The notes beneath the pieces were generated by a model that saw only the letters and a program-made list of their open reading frames with translations, ran no database searches and was not told the DNA's origin. Both the position numbers and the translations under genes were made by a program. From the NCBI RefSeq assembly GCF_932294415.1, contig NC_065544.1:35086310-35150309 (forward strand): a stretch of 64,000 nucleotides of DNA. The letters run 5' to 3'. The number at the start of each line of letters is the position of its first letter. The stretch's first letter is position 1. Of this stretch, positions 1 to 13,423 are shown piece after piece. Source of the stretch: Quercus robur (lineage: Eukaryota > Streptophyta > Magnoliopsida > Fagales > Fagaceae).

Positions 1-850
1 CCCTTTTAGGTAAATTTTTTAATGTTGAAACAAAAAACAATTAACATACTTTAAAATAAATGATAAGTTGTTCATATGATAACACATTAGAACTGCCTTT
101 TTTTATATAAAACTAGTCGCAAATTAGTGCTACGCATGTAACATACCTGTTTGTGTGGTAAATTAAAATAATTCTATAAAATCTTAAATTGATTACCATT
201 GCATGAATTTCTTCTGTTTGACTTCAATTTTTGTTACGATTTGATAAAAAATTCATTGCTTGAACGTGCAATAACTTGCAAAAAACCTGCCAATTGGTTT
301 CAGATATTGTAAATAAAAAATAATAATAAAAACTCAAAAATTCGGATGTTAAAATTTTTGAAAATGCCAAAAAATATTAAAGAATTAGAAGATTCACTGC
401 CTAGAAGTTATTGAAACAAAACGAAATATATATGATTATACAATAGAGAAAAATAGGTTACCTTCAAAAGAGCATAAAATTCATGATATAACCTTTGAAA
501 TCTGCTAAACAGGTTCAGATATTGCAATAAATTCAGAGCCTATAAATTATTGAAAAAAAAAATGAACCCAAAAATTACCCCAAAAAAAAAAAAAAAAGGA
601 ACCCAATAATTAAAGAATTAGAAGATTCAAAGTCTACAAATTATTAAAAGAAAAAAAAAATTTGACTGCATAACAGAGAAATATAAAAAAAAGATACCCT
701 TAAAAGAATAATTCATTGCTATAGCAATAGTGGAGTTGCTTTTAGTGTGGCTCACCCATGGGTGGCCAAGTAATAGCAATAGAGAAGATGTTGCTACTAT
801 TTTTGGGTTGTTTAGATTTGTGTAGGTTTTTAAAATTTTGAGTTTCACAT
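1..850. other. AT-rich intergenic sequence, no gene seen
   Basis: Very AT-rich sequence with short A runs and degenerate local repeats; the phrase aattagaagattca occurs at about 385 and again near 615. Open frames here are short and low in complexity. I see no exon, RNA gene or recognisable transposon end. Confidence 0.5.
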
Positions 851-1250
851 TTGTTGCTAAGTTTCATGTTAGTTCAAAGACTTTTGGTTTGCTTAGGGTT
901 TTTGAGTTTGGATTTTTGGGTTTCACGTTTGTTGTTGAGTTTCACGTTAATTCAAAGACTTTTGATTTGCTTAGGGTTTTTGAGTTTCATGTTTGTTATA
1001 TGGTTGAAGGGTTTTGATTTGGGGGGGGGGGGGGGTGAAAGAGAGTGTTTTTTATTTATTTATTTATTTTTTTAATGTAGGGTTAGCATAAGTTTAGTTT
1101 TTGAGTCTTTTCATGTTTGTAATATGGTTGTAGGGTTTTTAAAAGGGTTTTGTTTTGGGGGTGAAAGAGAGGTATTTTTTTTAATTTTTTTTTTTAAATA
1201 TTGCTAATGTAGGGTTTGCGTAGGTTTAGTTTTTAAGTTTTTTCACGTTT
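851..1250. repeat. T/G-rich degenerate tandem repeats
   Basis: A unit of about 80 bp built around 'ttcaaagacttttgg' and 'gcttagggtttttgag' occurs twice between 851 and 1000. Looser copies continue to about 1250, with a G run near 1021-1035. The open frame over this stretch (851-1075) is made only of the repeat and is not taken as a gene. Confidence 0.6.
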
Positions 1251-1255
1251 GTAAT

Positions 1256-1830
1256 TGTAAGGTTGAATTTTATCAACCATCTTGTTGGCTTTATTCCGTA
1301 CCAAATTTGCTTGTATTTTAGCAATTAGTAACCCTGTATTTAGGTGGGAATCATGTAAGGGTAGTGTGTGTGAGAGTGTGAAGAAATGTTCAAGATTGTG
1401 CAAAGAAGTAAGGACTCGCGGGTGACTCGCGGCTTGCAAGCCGCCAAAAAGTTGCACACGTGCCAAACATGCCAGAAGCTGAAGAGTCGCGCCAGCTGTT
1501 GCATTACAGGACAAAAGTCCTAGACTGGCCAGGCCGTTAGCTCACGGCTTGAACTCGCGACTCAACCCAGTTGCGAGGTCAAGTCGCCAAAACACCCTGT
1601 TTGGGAAAAACTGACTTTTCACATTCCTTTTAACCCTACTATATATATATCCTTATACCCACGATATTCAGAGAGCTTCCAGAGAGAATTTTGAGAGAGA
1701 AATCCTAGAGAAAAACAAGATTGATTCATCCACAATCTTCATATAGAGACTCTTCAAATTCCTCTACTCTCTTCCTCTCCATTGTCAAATCCTTGAGAGG
1801 TACATTATCAAAACCTTTTCTCACCATACC
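1256..1830 (+). mobile_element. Partial LTR of the Copia-type family seen at 21129-29428
   Basis: From the TGTAAGGTTGAATTT start this follows the LTR of the full-length element in the same window. It passes through the 'ctcgcg' motif block (about 1415-1600), the ACACGTGCCAA segment and the conserved CTTGAGAGG segment, and similarity fades near 1830. Only the 5' half of an LTR is present and no partner LTR is seen nearby, so it is an old truncated copy. Confidence 0.75.
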
Positions 1831-1953
1831 AAAACCTTGATTGGTACTCGGTTCCTAGTTGAACCAGCCGATCTAGTCTGATTTTTAAAACTATGTGTTT
1901 TCCCCTTTCTTCTTAATAGATTATTCTTGATTACCAAAAAAAAAAAAAAAAAA

Positions 1954-3236
1954 TTAAAGGCAAATTACAACTTACCCACTTGTAGTTTGATCAAAATTTA
2001 AGTTACCTACTTGTTATTTAAAAGTTGATACTTTGCCCACCTGAGGTTCACTCATTTAGGCTTCCGTTACCCCACCTTTGTACTTTAATAGTTAAAAACA
2101 CAAAAAACATAGCAAAATCATAAAAATCAAGATCTAAAAGTATATTTCTTAAAATAGTGAAGGTTTGGCATAGGAACATTCTTCCTCTTCATAAGAATAT
2201 TCTTAAGCCTATCAATCCAAACAAAAGTCTCAAGAGGATATTTTTCCTCCTTTTAATCAATGAATGTTTGAATTTTGCATGTCTTGACTTATGGATGTTG
2301 TGCAAATCACAGATGTTAGTCTCTTACAAACTAATTTTTAGGCATATTTTCATATGATAAACTTATTCTGGACTACACAAAACCAAAATTTTATATTCTA
2401 AGAGAGAGTGGTCATGGGGAGATTAAGGCTTTGGGCCATCTAATCCAACTGGTTCATTTCCAACTCCACTGTTGTGCTTGAATGGAGTTCATTTTGGGTA
2501 TTACCAAAAGTTGATGAAGATGAGATAGAAGGGGGAGATGTAACGATTTCTAATTTCATCATAATTTTAGTTTTACTTCGAATTTTCATGAAATAATGAA
2601 TTTTTAAATTTTGGATGTAGAAGTCAAAAATGTACTTATTTTTTAAGTTGCTGGTGTGATATACTCCATGTAGGATACCACTTTGTACATTGTACTCCTT
2701 CAGCATTTTTTGTACTTTCAAGAGGATTTCTATGTTTATCTTGTTGTGAATTATGAATAAGTGTTCAACTATTGGGAGGAAGTTAAATCTTTGTCACACT
2801 AAACCATCTATTACAACTAAACCAGGACTATCAATCAAAATGAAGGAAAAAAGAAAAAGAAAAAGAAAAAAGAAGCAATGCGAGATACATAACATTTTTC
2901 ACCATAGCTTTAGCATTAACAATTGTTATGTTGTCAAGTTTTTATTGATTCTCATATCAAAATATCCCCTTAAGAGTTTTATTTGGATTGATAGACTTGA
3001 GAATGTTCTTATGAAAAAGAAGAATGTTCTTAAGCCAAAGTTTCACCATTTTAAGAAATATACTTATAGATCTTGATTTTTATAATTTTGTTATGTTTTT
3101 TGTGTTTTTAATGGTGAAAGTACTAAAATGTGAGTAATGGAAGCCTAATGGAGTGAACATTATGTGGATAAAGTGCCAACTTTTAAATCACAAGTAGGCA
3201 ATTAAACTACAGATGGATAAATTGTAATTTGCTTAA
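1954..3236. mobile_element. Non-autonomous DNA transposon with long terminal inverted repeats (Mutator-like or foldback)
   Basis: The left end (about 1954-2240, containing GCAAATTACAACTTACCC) is matched by the reverse complement of the right end (about 2945-3236, GCAAATTACAATTTATCC) over nearly 290 bp with scattered mismatches. The inside has no transposase; the short open frames at 2440-2721 and 2753-3076 are byproducts. Long inverted repeats and a small size fit a Mutator-like or foldback derivative. The target duplication cannot be read because the left end abuts a poly-A run. Confidence 0.7.
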
Positions 3237-3480
3237 AAATTATATATGATTAATTATAATTTTAGGCTCGGACCAAGTTTGTATTCAATTTTTATATATA
3301 TAAATAAATAAATAAATCTTCAAAAAATATATATATATATATATATAAATAAAAAATTCCGCTAACAGTTTCAGACAAGTCCAATATTTTCCCAAATAAT
3401 AATATGTAGGCAATTAGGCCCGACATAATTACATAAATACTACGCTGCCGTTATTTTGCTCACATTAAACGGAAACCAAA
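3237..3480. other. Short AT-rich spacer upstream of the SWS1-like gene
   Basis: Contains a (TA)n run near 3327-3347 and ATAA repeats. It probably includes the promoter of the following gene, but no clear TATA box stands out among the AT repeats. Confidence 0.35.
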
Positions 3481-3519
3481 AATCTCCTTCGAAACCAAAG
3501 TTTTTTATAATCAAATAAG

Positions 3520-4086
3520 GTGAGCAACCGCAACCCCAACCTCTTTCATTCACTTTCCCATTATTCTAAATTCATTTTCTTTCCAATTTGGCTGTTGTTT
3601 TTTCCTTTTTTCGCTTGGCGAATGGCGAGATTTCCATTTAGTTGCTGATTAAAGTGACAAATCGTTGAAATAAGCAATGTCTGTTAACTAACTCTCTTAC
3701 TATATTCTTTTTAACCTTTCGTTCCGTTAAAACTATGCTCGTTTTGGCATTAAAACAAACACCTAGTATACTACTTCATGTTGTCTGTACTTCGTTGCTG
3801 TTACGTTAAACGAGTGCTTCTGGAGACACCCAATTCCCAAACTTATCGTTGTGCGCTTTCTTTGCTTTCAAAAGTAGAAATTGCATTGGTTATAGCTTTT
3901 AAAAGCAAGTATAGTATATGGTTCTGTTGGGTTCTTTAATTTGTTTAAAACCCTGTTGAACTTGTAGAACATTTCTTACTTTCAAAAAACAAAAAAGATT
4001 GTATTTATTTTAGATAATGATTGTTAGAACGCACTTTCAAAAAGCAGACTAAGAAGTGCTAAGTGTTGAAATTTATGCTTTTGTAG
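3520..4086 (+). other. Probable 5' UTR intron of the SWS1-like gene
   Basis: AATAAG|GTGAGC at 3520 looks like a good donor and TTTTGTAG|GC at 4086 a good acceptor, just 16 bases before the start codon. A leader intron is common in small plant genes. Without transcript data this is inference. Confidence 0.5.
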
Positions 4087-4102
4087 GCAAAATGAAGTGA
4101 GG

Positions 4103-5311
4103 ATGAGTGCAAGTATTCTGGTAGCTGAGGCAGTGTGGAAGGACATTGAGTCCACTCGTTCAGGTCGTTTATCTTTTTTTCTTTTCTACTTAGAAGCTGA
4201 TATTATGAATTTGTGAAAATAAGTTTACCAAAATTTCATTCAGTTTTGATTACTTATGTGGACATTTGATAACACGGAACAAATTGAAATGGGGCAGTGT
4301 CCAATGATCAGCTCTCCATGTTAGTATTTCTATATCCATTTCAACACTTTGTTGCAAATATTAGTAATGTTTTGTAATGTGGTTGAATTATTTTGGTGTC
4401 TTCAATTTTGGGCTATAAATGCAGCTTGCATTTCTTGTTTGGTAAGAACTTTGAGCGAGCCACTAGGATAGTAGATCAAAGAGGTGTCAAGAGGATTTCT
4501 GGTGAGCCTAGCGGGCGGTTCATCTTTCAGGTGAGGATTATTTCTTTACTTGCATACGCGTTTCGTTACCTTATGGATAGACATGCTTACGAAATTGACA
4601 ACTAGATGGTTCGATCCAGATCAGAACAAGCATCTGCATCATGAAGTTATCTTAAAGGTTAAATTTTGTTTGGACATTTTTTTCATTTTGTGAATCTGGA
4701 ACTCTAGCTGATACTGAGGAATTTCAAGTCCAAAAGTTTGAAAATTTTCAATATTTTTTTCATGCATTTATCAATTTGCGTGAAATTATAAAGAAAATAT
4801 TTAGAAATTTAGATGACATCAGCTAAATAATGAGAAATTTGAAGAAGCTGGATTAGCCAAAAGTTGCCAATTTGGTAGTTGAGGCCAAGATGGGTTGGGT
4901 TGAAGAAACCTGTTAATTTTGACCAGGTAATGAGGAGGATGAAATCTAAGACTGTTTCTCCACTTATTTGGTCTGGTTAGGTTGTCGGAGAATCACGGAG
5001 GAAGGAGGAATATTTCTGCTTTGCTGAATGCTATTGTGCATGTTATTCGTTCTTCTATGACATTGTAAATAGAGGGGAACAACTATGTGTAAGATCATCA
5101 TTCTTGCCTATCCATCAAATTATGAAGTCAAACCCTTTAACCTTTCCTTTTCTTTTTGCAACAAGTTTCTTGTATTTAATTCTTTTTCTTGTTTACCTGT
5201 TTCTTACAGTGTAAGCATCAATTAGCTGCAAGACTAGCTGCATCCTTGGGAGCTTGCATTGAAGTTAAGGTGTCTGATGAGAAGTTAGCTCTATTGCTAT
5301 CAAAACTCTGA
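4103..5311 (+). CDS. SWS1: SWIM zinc-finger protein, SWS1/ZSWIM7 homologue (five coding exons)
   Basis: Coding exons 4103-4163, 4298-4319, 4425-4530, 4981-5088 and 5210-5311 join in frame into a 132-residue protein, with GT-AG sites at every junction. It begins MSASILVAEAVWKDIE and includes LHFLFGKNFERATRIVDQ. The SWIM motif CxC-x15-CxH is visible as C82-x-C84 and C100-x-H102, with the last intron falling between C99 and C100. The family acts in the Shu-type complex with RAD51 paralogues and promotes RAD51 loading in homologous recombination; that role is carried over from the family. Length is about that of other plant members. The ATG at 4103 was chosen because the ATG at 4092 runs into TGA two codons later. 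A 5' UTR intron (about 3520-4086) is likely, and AATAAA at 5688 could serve as a poly(A) signal. No break was seen, so it looks functional. Confidence 0.88.
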
Positions 5312-6066
5312 AATCTTTCAATTGAATACTTTGCATTTGGTGTTGAAGTTTTGCATGAGCAAAGAACAAGTTGATGTGTTCACAATATAAAAGCCAGGTG
5401 CAATTAAAAAGGTAGTCCATGAGAAAGTCAAGTTGAATGTGTTCATTAACTTGTACCACGTGATTTTCATTTTGTGAGGAGCATTTCTAAAATATGAATC
5501 TTAGCATCCATAGGCATTGGAAATTAGAATATATATTGCCTTCTATTGGAATTTATAGAGGTTTGCTATTAGGATGACTGTTCAGATGTTATTGGCATCT
5601 ACTTTTGCTTAGAAATTTTATCACTGCAACAGCTCACTGATGGAATGTGGTATTGTGAAATTTGTGTAGTCTGTTGTTTCTTCTATAAATAAAGAGGATA
5701 CTGTTGTTGATCAAATGTGTTCCTAACATTTTATTTTTTGTTTATACATATTTTGGATTAATTGCTTATATTCACACAATCTCTCTTGATAAATATTCAT
5801 TCTATAAACCATTTTTAAGTGTTCTGTGTCAAACTGGTTTGATCATGTGGTAGGTTTTTAATGTTTACATATGAGGCTGACTTTGCACATTGTAGATGAA
5901 ATATAGATTGCAGACAATTATGTATTAGGAGCATTGGAAATAGGAGCTCATAGAGTGAGGATAGTGCATTATCCAGTTATTATCAAGTCAATTGCTTTCA
6001 CACGTGAAGTTAATCCATCAGTTGATAGCACTACTGAAATTTTATTTGTCTAAGCATGTGTGTGCA

Positions 6067-6103
<37 letters not shown>

Positions 6104-6962
6104 AGCAATAGGAGGTCATAGCGTGACTTTTTGTGGGGGAGGGGGGGGGGGGGGGGGGGGGGGGGAGATTATGAGCTTGTAACGTGTACAAAAGTATGAC
6201 TGAATGGATAAAATGAAAGAAGAAAAAGAGATCAATGCAAGATCATCCTAAGAGATTCATAAAATGAAGGAGACATCTGTGTTGGCAAATGGACATCAAA
6301 ATTTTAAGGAGAATAAAGAAGGGAGTTTCCTAAAGATATTGTTGTTGGGCATCTTCCAGAATTTGTCTATAGGAAGATAAGGCTGACATATGACCATATA
6401 TTACTGTTCAATATGTATTATCAGTGTAAATCTAAACAACATAGGGCTGAGATGAATTTTCTTTTCTTTTCCTGTTTTTGGAGGGTCAGGGGGAGTTGTT
6501 TGAAGAAAGACCATATAATATATTAGTGGATTCAGACTCCATTTCCATACAATTATGTGTGATGTGACCAAAATCCTGAGGAATTAACTTCTTTCATTTT
6601 CAGTTGCTCATTGTTGAAATTTTATGTGTTATAGCTTGTTCCTTGTGGCTAGGGTTGCCCAGTGCTAAGTGGAATGGTGTTATAGCACCTGATAATATTT
6701 CTCCATTAGAGTATAGAAGAGAAAAAACCTGTAATTATGGTTTGTATTTTAGATCTTCATAATAAACTGAGCCACATGTTTAATATTTTTTGTATTGCAT
6801 GAGCAGTATAATGTTTAATGTTTGAGCACATCTGGTTAAATGGTTTTGCTTCTGCTTGTAGTGTTCACTTCATGTAGTCTACTAACCATCTAAAATTTAG
6901 TAACATATCATGATTCCGTATTTGTTCTCCTTAATTTATAATTAATTTCAGATATTATAATA
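5312..6962. other. 3' UTR and intergenic sequence with unstable simple repeats
   Basis: The first 380 bases are probably the 3' UTR of the SWS1-like gene (AATAAA at 5688-5693). The rest is AT-rich and shows no exon. It contains an AG repeat (about 6069-6102) followed closely by a G run of about 30 bases (6135-6165). Confidence 0.5.
6069..6165. repeat. (AG)n microsatellite followed by a ~30-base G run
   Basis: About 17 AG units (6069-6102), then a nearly pure G run (about 6135-6165). Both should vary in length between individuals. The G run could form a quadruplex, and it could also be a sequencing or assembly weak spot. Confidence 0.85.
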
Positions 6963-7120
6963 CGGAAAATTATTGAATACTTTAGAAGTATCATAAATGC
7001 GTACTCCTCTCTCTCACATGGATTGTGGGTCCAACCAAAAATTTAATTAGTGGAATCCACAGTTATGTAAGAGGAGGGAGTACGCATTTATGGTACTCCA
7101 GGAGTACTCAATAATTACTC
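6963..7120. mobile_element. 158-bp MITE with 8-bp target duplication TTATAATA
   Basis: Inverted ends share the AATTATTGA-TACT core and the GCGTACTCC segment. The 8-bp direct repeat TTATAATA lies at 6955-6962 and 7121-7128. Size, hairpin form and an 8-bp duplication fit a hAT-type MITE. There is no coding capacity. Confidence 0.75.
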
Positions 7121-7128
7121 TTATAATA

Positions 7129-7624
7129 TAATAAAAGCTACAAATGCACAATGAATTCATTGTCATGATTATGGGGGCACTTTTTCAAAACCATAACTTT
7201 GAGGAGGCTTTTATCTTCATCCTAAAATGGCTTACAATAAGCAGGTAATGGAGCAAGTAATGTAGGTGATGTAGCTTACAATAAAAGATACAAATGCACA
7301 ATGATGTTGGCCCCTCTGTTTGATTCATGTGTAAATATATGGAGTTTGTAGAGATGTTTTACATTCATTTAATCATTTTACGTTCTCTAACATCAATGCC
7401 AAACTTATTGTTTTGTATATGTGAAAACAAGAATTCCTTATCATGTGTGTGGTATGCATTGAAGGGCACAATTTTATTTTTTTTCATGAATTGATCTTTA
7501 GTCAATCATTTGGTAGACTTGGAATGACATGTCCTTCGGTTTTGACAATCACATGTGATCGATTTCTTGTTTGTTTTAATGATAAACAAATAAATTTGAG
7601 CTGTGGTGTTATTGTATTGGTTTG
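7129..7624. other. AT-rich intergenic sequence with a short direct duplication
   Basis: The phrase ACAAATGCACAATGA appears near 7141 and 7289, a short direct duplication. The open frames here (7443-7637, 7506-7688) show no family resemblance. Confidence 0.4.
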
Positions 7625-8699
7625 TGTAAAGTTGTGATTTACAACTATGTTTTATGTAAGCTTTATTCCATGACAAAAAGTGTTGCATTTGCTTTAATTT
7701 TGTTCCTTTTATTTTGTGGGATTTTATTATATTGGGTTTAGTATTAAGTTGGTGAAAAATTGAGTATAAAATGAAGAATCAGTGGATTTCATGAGTGTCT
7801 TGCTAGAAACTTACCTGTGAAAGAGCCACGTGAGAAGCACATGCTGGAAGCTGAAGAGTCATGCCAGTCTGGAGGATTTCGCAAGTGTCTCGCAAGTAAG
7901 GTCTTCTCGCGAGATACCCATGAAACTCTCTGCCTGGAGGATCTTTAAGTGTGACTTTCTTACCCTTCACCCATACTATATATACCCTTATTACCCACAA
8001 AAGTGTAAGGAGACCATTTAGAAAGAAAAACCCTAGATAGATTTTTTACAACACACACACCCATCTTTTGAGAGAGAGCTACTCATCTTTAGTGAAAAAT
8101 CATTCTAGCCTCCTCTCCTTCCCTCTCCCATTGTCATATCTTGAGAGAAGATTTATACCCAAACACAACTCACACATTTTCAGAGTATAGAGAGTGTTTT
8201 GGAGCTTGGGAAGTTTTGGGGATTTACCAAAAGAAGTCGGTGAGTCTTGGTGGATGCAATCGGGCATATTGCGTGATCTGTAGAGCTAGAAAAGACAAGA
8301 TTTCGTTAAGTTAGTTGGTAGCAGGAGCTTGGAGGGCTCAAGTACATTGGATAAACTAGGCTTGGAGGGTCTTTTGTTATTCGTGTACTCCAACTTTATT
8401 CTTTAGTGGATAGATTTACCGCTTGGAGGGCAGCGAAGAGGTTTTTTGCTGAGTTCTTCAGTTTCCTCTTCGATAACATGTTTTGGTGTTATCTTGTGGT
8501 TACATCTCTCTTCCCTTATTCTTATGCTTTACTTTTATTGTTTGTTGTTCATGTTTATGCACTAGAGTAGTATTGGTTCATTGTACACATTTACTCTTGT
8601 TTCCGCACTTTGATTAAGTAAGAGTAAAAGCAATCTAGCTGTAATTTTTATTGGGGGTCTAAACAAGCTCTTGTGTTTCCATTCAAATTTGAGCTTTCA
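7625..8699 (+). mobile_element. LTR of the Copia-type family (solo LTR, or 5' LTR with a trace of primer site)
   Basis: Starts TGTAAAGTTGTGATTTACAA and ends GAGCTTTCA. In between it matches the family LTR, including GGCTTGGAGGG-type segments and CCTCTTCGATAACA. The bases after the end read GTTGGTATCA, like the initiator-Met tRNA primer site next to the LTR at 28317. It may therefore be a 5' LTR whose internal part is lost; the flanks GTTTG and GTTGG could instead be a decayed target duplication. Confidence 0.75.
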
Positions 8700-9284
8700 G
8701 TTGGTATCATGGATTAACTTTTGTATTAGGTTGTTTGGTTGGTATGATTGGTTACCTTTTGTATTACGTGGGCTGTTAGTAAGTCTTACCAATTTCAGTT
8801 CTGCAATGTTGTCTGTGCATTATTGTGAAATTTATTCCAAAACAACCCTTTCAATGGTTGTTAATAGGCATATGAAGCACTATTTTGTCTGTTAAATTAT
8901 AAATAATCAGTGTTCTACGGGTTTGAATTATGAGTCAATAGTCATCCTTTCTATCTAAAGCACACTTGTTTTAATAATTCCTTCTGTATTAATTCATGTT
9001 TAAATATATTGAGTTTGTAGACATGTTTTACCTTCATTTAATCATTTTACCCAAAAAAAGATCCCCATTAATGCACAACATAATTGATTGGTCCCTCCCT
9101 CCACTTGTGTGTGTGTCTTGTCTGTGTCATTCTCTCCTCTTAAATCGAGCTACCAATAAACTCACAAGATTTTCAATCCAATATTAATTTTCTGATCATT
9201 TCCCATCAGCTATATTGTAAATTTATAATAGATTTTATTTTTTGAGTTTGGTTTAGAAATGTATATAAATACTAAATATATACC
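8700..9284. other. Intergenic sequence, no gene seen
   Basis: AT-rich, with short open frames (8671-8895, 8996-9187) of no recognisable family. The stretch near 9000-9060 repeats part of 7320-7390 (tatggagtttgtagagatgt-like), so some of it is duplicated local sequence. Confidence 0.4.
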
Positions 9285-9350
9285 CCACTCTTGGTCTGGA
9301 ACCCGAGACTGCCACAACCCGAGGTGCCATTAGACCAACATCGTCATCGG
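9285..9350 (-). mobile_element. tRNA-derived SINE fragment
   Basis: On the minus strand an A-box-like GGTCTAATGGCACC is followed by a B-box-like CTCGGGTTCCAGACC, in the order and spacing of a Pol III promoter. Only the head region is clear. Confidence 0.45.
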
Positions 9351-9990
9351 CAACTATATTGTGATAAATAGAGTCATATTCAGGTCAAACTATTTTATAA
9401 ATTATATTGGATATTCATTCTTAAAATGCACACCAAATCTTATGTTAATTGGGTATTATTTACTATCCAACCTATAAAACTTATATATCAAAACATTCCA
9501 AAAGCGCTTAAATGACATTCCTTAATACCTTATCTGTCATCATGAATGCTTAGAACTGTATTTTCCTCTTCCGTTTTTTCAAGCCTCGTGTTGTCTTTGG
9601 GTTGCTAATGCTCTGTTGATAAATTTCTAAATGCTATGCCGTCTTTATTACAGTTTCATTTTCGGAAGACACTCCAATTATTGAGTAATCAGAGATGTTG
9701 CCTCCAATGAACCAGTCCCAAATCCAAATCTCAGATAAGATTTTCACTATGATCTCTAAACCACAGTGCCATCAGATCAGCAATAACAACAATAATCTTT
9801 ACAACAAGATTTGACAATTACAATAACTTTGTGAAGTAAACCAGTAAATAAAGTAAAAAACAAATGAATCTGTTTCAAAAAAAGCTAAAGCTTTTGTGTA
9901 TTTTTAACCACTAATTTACCCTAGAAGAAAAAAAAAAAAAAACAAAAAAACCAAGTTGCAAACCAACAAAATCCTAAAGCCACTGTCACG
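9351..9990. other. 3' side of the PRISE gene, no other gene seen
   Basis: AT-rich sequence. The right end (about 9850-9990) probably holds the 3' UTR of the reductase gene on the minus strand. I see no other coding signal. Confidence 0.4.
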
Positions 9991-11282
<1,292 letters not shown>

Positions 11283-11460
11283 TATTGTGACTGCAGACAA
11301 AGAAAGATGTATATATATCTGTGTTTTTATGGGTACACTGTACACACAAAAAGAGAGAATGGGGGTTAGAATTGTTGAAATATATTGAGTTAAGAGTTGT
11401 TGCAGCTAAGCATGGGCTTGTTCTTCAGTTTGGCAGTGATAGTTGTTCCAAATTTCCAAT

Positions 11461-11469
11461 GTATTTATA
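11461..11469 (-). promoter_or_regulatory. TATA box candidate for the PRISE gene
   Basis: TATAAATAC on the minus strand, about 180 bases upstream of the start codon, would give a leader of about 150 bases. A second AT run at 11311-11322 is too near the ATG to be the better choice. Confidence 0.45.
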
Positions 11470-12166
11470 ATGGATAGGCATGTAATCTTTTGTATCCTCT
11501 TTTATATATTTAACAAATACTTTTATTTAAGGAAGTTCAACAAGTACAGTTCAACTTAGCAAAAGTCTATCCCTAAATATTTGCGTTTGAGTGGTTGAAG
11601 AGTGAAGATTTGCTGTCATTTTCATTTATTGGCATAACTTATATACAAAACTAGGTTGATAGTACTAGTACAAAGTTAAGGTTAAGATTAGTCAGATTTT
11701 TCTTGAATAATGGATAGATTTGTTTGATTCTATTTTTCTTTTTTATTTGTAATGAAAATTTATCTTCTTTTTTTTTTTTTCTTTTTTGGAAATAAGGTAA
11801 CTTATCGTTTAACAAATGAGAATTTAATAACATAATGCGGAATGAAGTAACAATATAAAACAGAACAAAGTTTTTGAGAGTCTAAGAGGGAAACAGTTCA
11901 AAATAACTATTTAAAAAAAAAAAAAAAAAAGTAATAAATATGGGTACATCTTATAACTAAATTTAATTAAAATTAATAAAGCGGTTTTTTTTTTTTTTTT
12001 TTTTTTCTGAATAGATTAAAAACAAAATTTTGTATTAAGCATTTGCTGCTTCATTTCTCGTCATAAACGTGAAAGAGAAGTCATTCAAGTTTGCATCTCT
12101 GGCCAAAGCCAAACAGTCGAGAATCCTTCAAAAACGTGAAAGCTAGAGAAATCATTCTAGGTTGTT

Positions 12167-12206
<40 letters not shown>

Positions 12207-13379
12207 GTAGAAATCATTCTAGTTTGCCACTAGTTTACCCGTTTTCTGCATCTCCGACTTCATTAATGCAAGTCTTTCATAACTTCGGTAAGAATTTATT
12301 TATTTGTAATTATTATTATTTGATAACATAATCATTATCATTATTGAATTATAAAGTTCTCTTAATTTAGACAACTCTGAATTCAGTTCAAAATAAAAAT
12401 TATAAATTTTGTGCCAACAATCATTGTTTATACATGATGATAGTGTAAGTAAGAGAATGTGTACAACCAATTCATGGTGGTGCATGATATGATTGCTATG
12501 GAAATAGATACATTAAATTTACACTTCAAAAAAAAAAAAAAAAAAAATCACCTTGAACAGGTTCAAGTGATAATCTAATAGAATTAATATATATATATAT
12601 ATATATATATTTAGTATCTCATATTTGTGGCTCAAACTTCAAATCTCATCTTCCACTCTCCCACTATTTACCTTTAAGAAAATTACATTTTGAACTTAAC
12701 CATAATTTATCAAGAAGAAACTAAATTTAAGGAAATGGTAAGATTTATTGCCTAATCAGTGATCTAAGTAAAATGTATTTTTCTGACAAAAAAAAAAATT
12801 GTAAAAACAACTCTTTTCTCTATTTAATTATTGACAATGTGCAACCATAGAGATAATAATCTACTACACATCTATATTTTTTATATAGAGGTATTAATAA
12901 ATTAAACATTTGACATGTATATAGAGTATCAATTGGAAATAGATTATTGTTAAATTGTAGTACAAGGCAGCTTGGTACTAACCATGAAATTTCTTCTTCT
13001 TTTTTAAATATAGTTAATGTATTATCAATCCTAAGTCAGACACCAAATTGGACTGACTACCGATTTATGATCATATTCCCATCCAAATCGAATTTGACAC
13101 CTCCACAATACATTACCAAACTAAATACGTGGCTGATCCAACTGTAGGAATGTAAATATACATGTGGCAATGCATAGCCAAACAATGGGACATTGTCACC
13201 ATTTCCAGAACCCATCTTCTTCTTTCCCTGGCCGCCAGAAGTGCCAGTCAGATATATTCTTAATTAGAAATTCTGTCGTTTAATTGACTAAAGAGATAAA
13301 CATGTTTTGCATGATTGACATGTAAAGCCTGCAAGACGGAAACGGCTAGCTTATCCTAATAAGAAGTTTATAGCTCAAT

Positions 13380-13423
<44 letters not shown>

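Noticed and set aside
8700-8760. Internal part of a Copia element after the LTR at 7625
   Set aside because: Only about ten bases resemble the primer site; nothing further matches the internal sequence at 28263-28317, so a body was not annotated.
9750-9800. Second SINE near the PRISE 3' end
   Set aside because: GTGCCATCAGATCAGCAA resembles SINE wording, but no A/B box pair could be placed.
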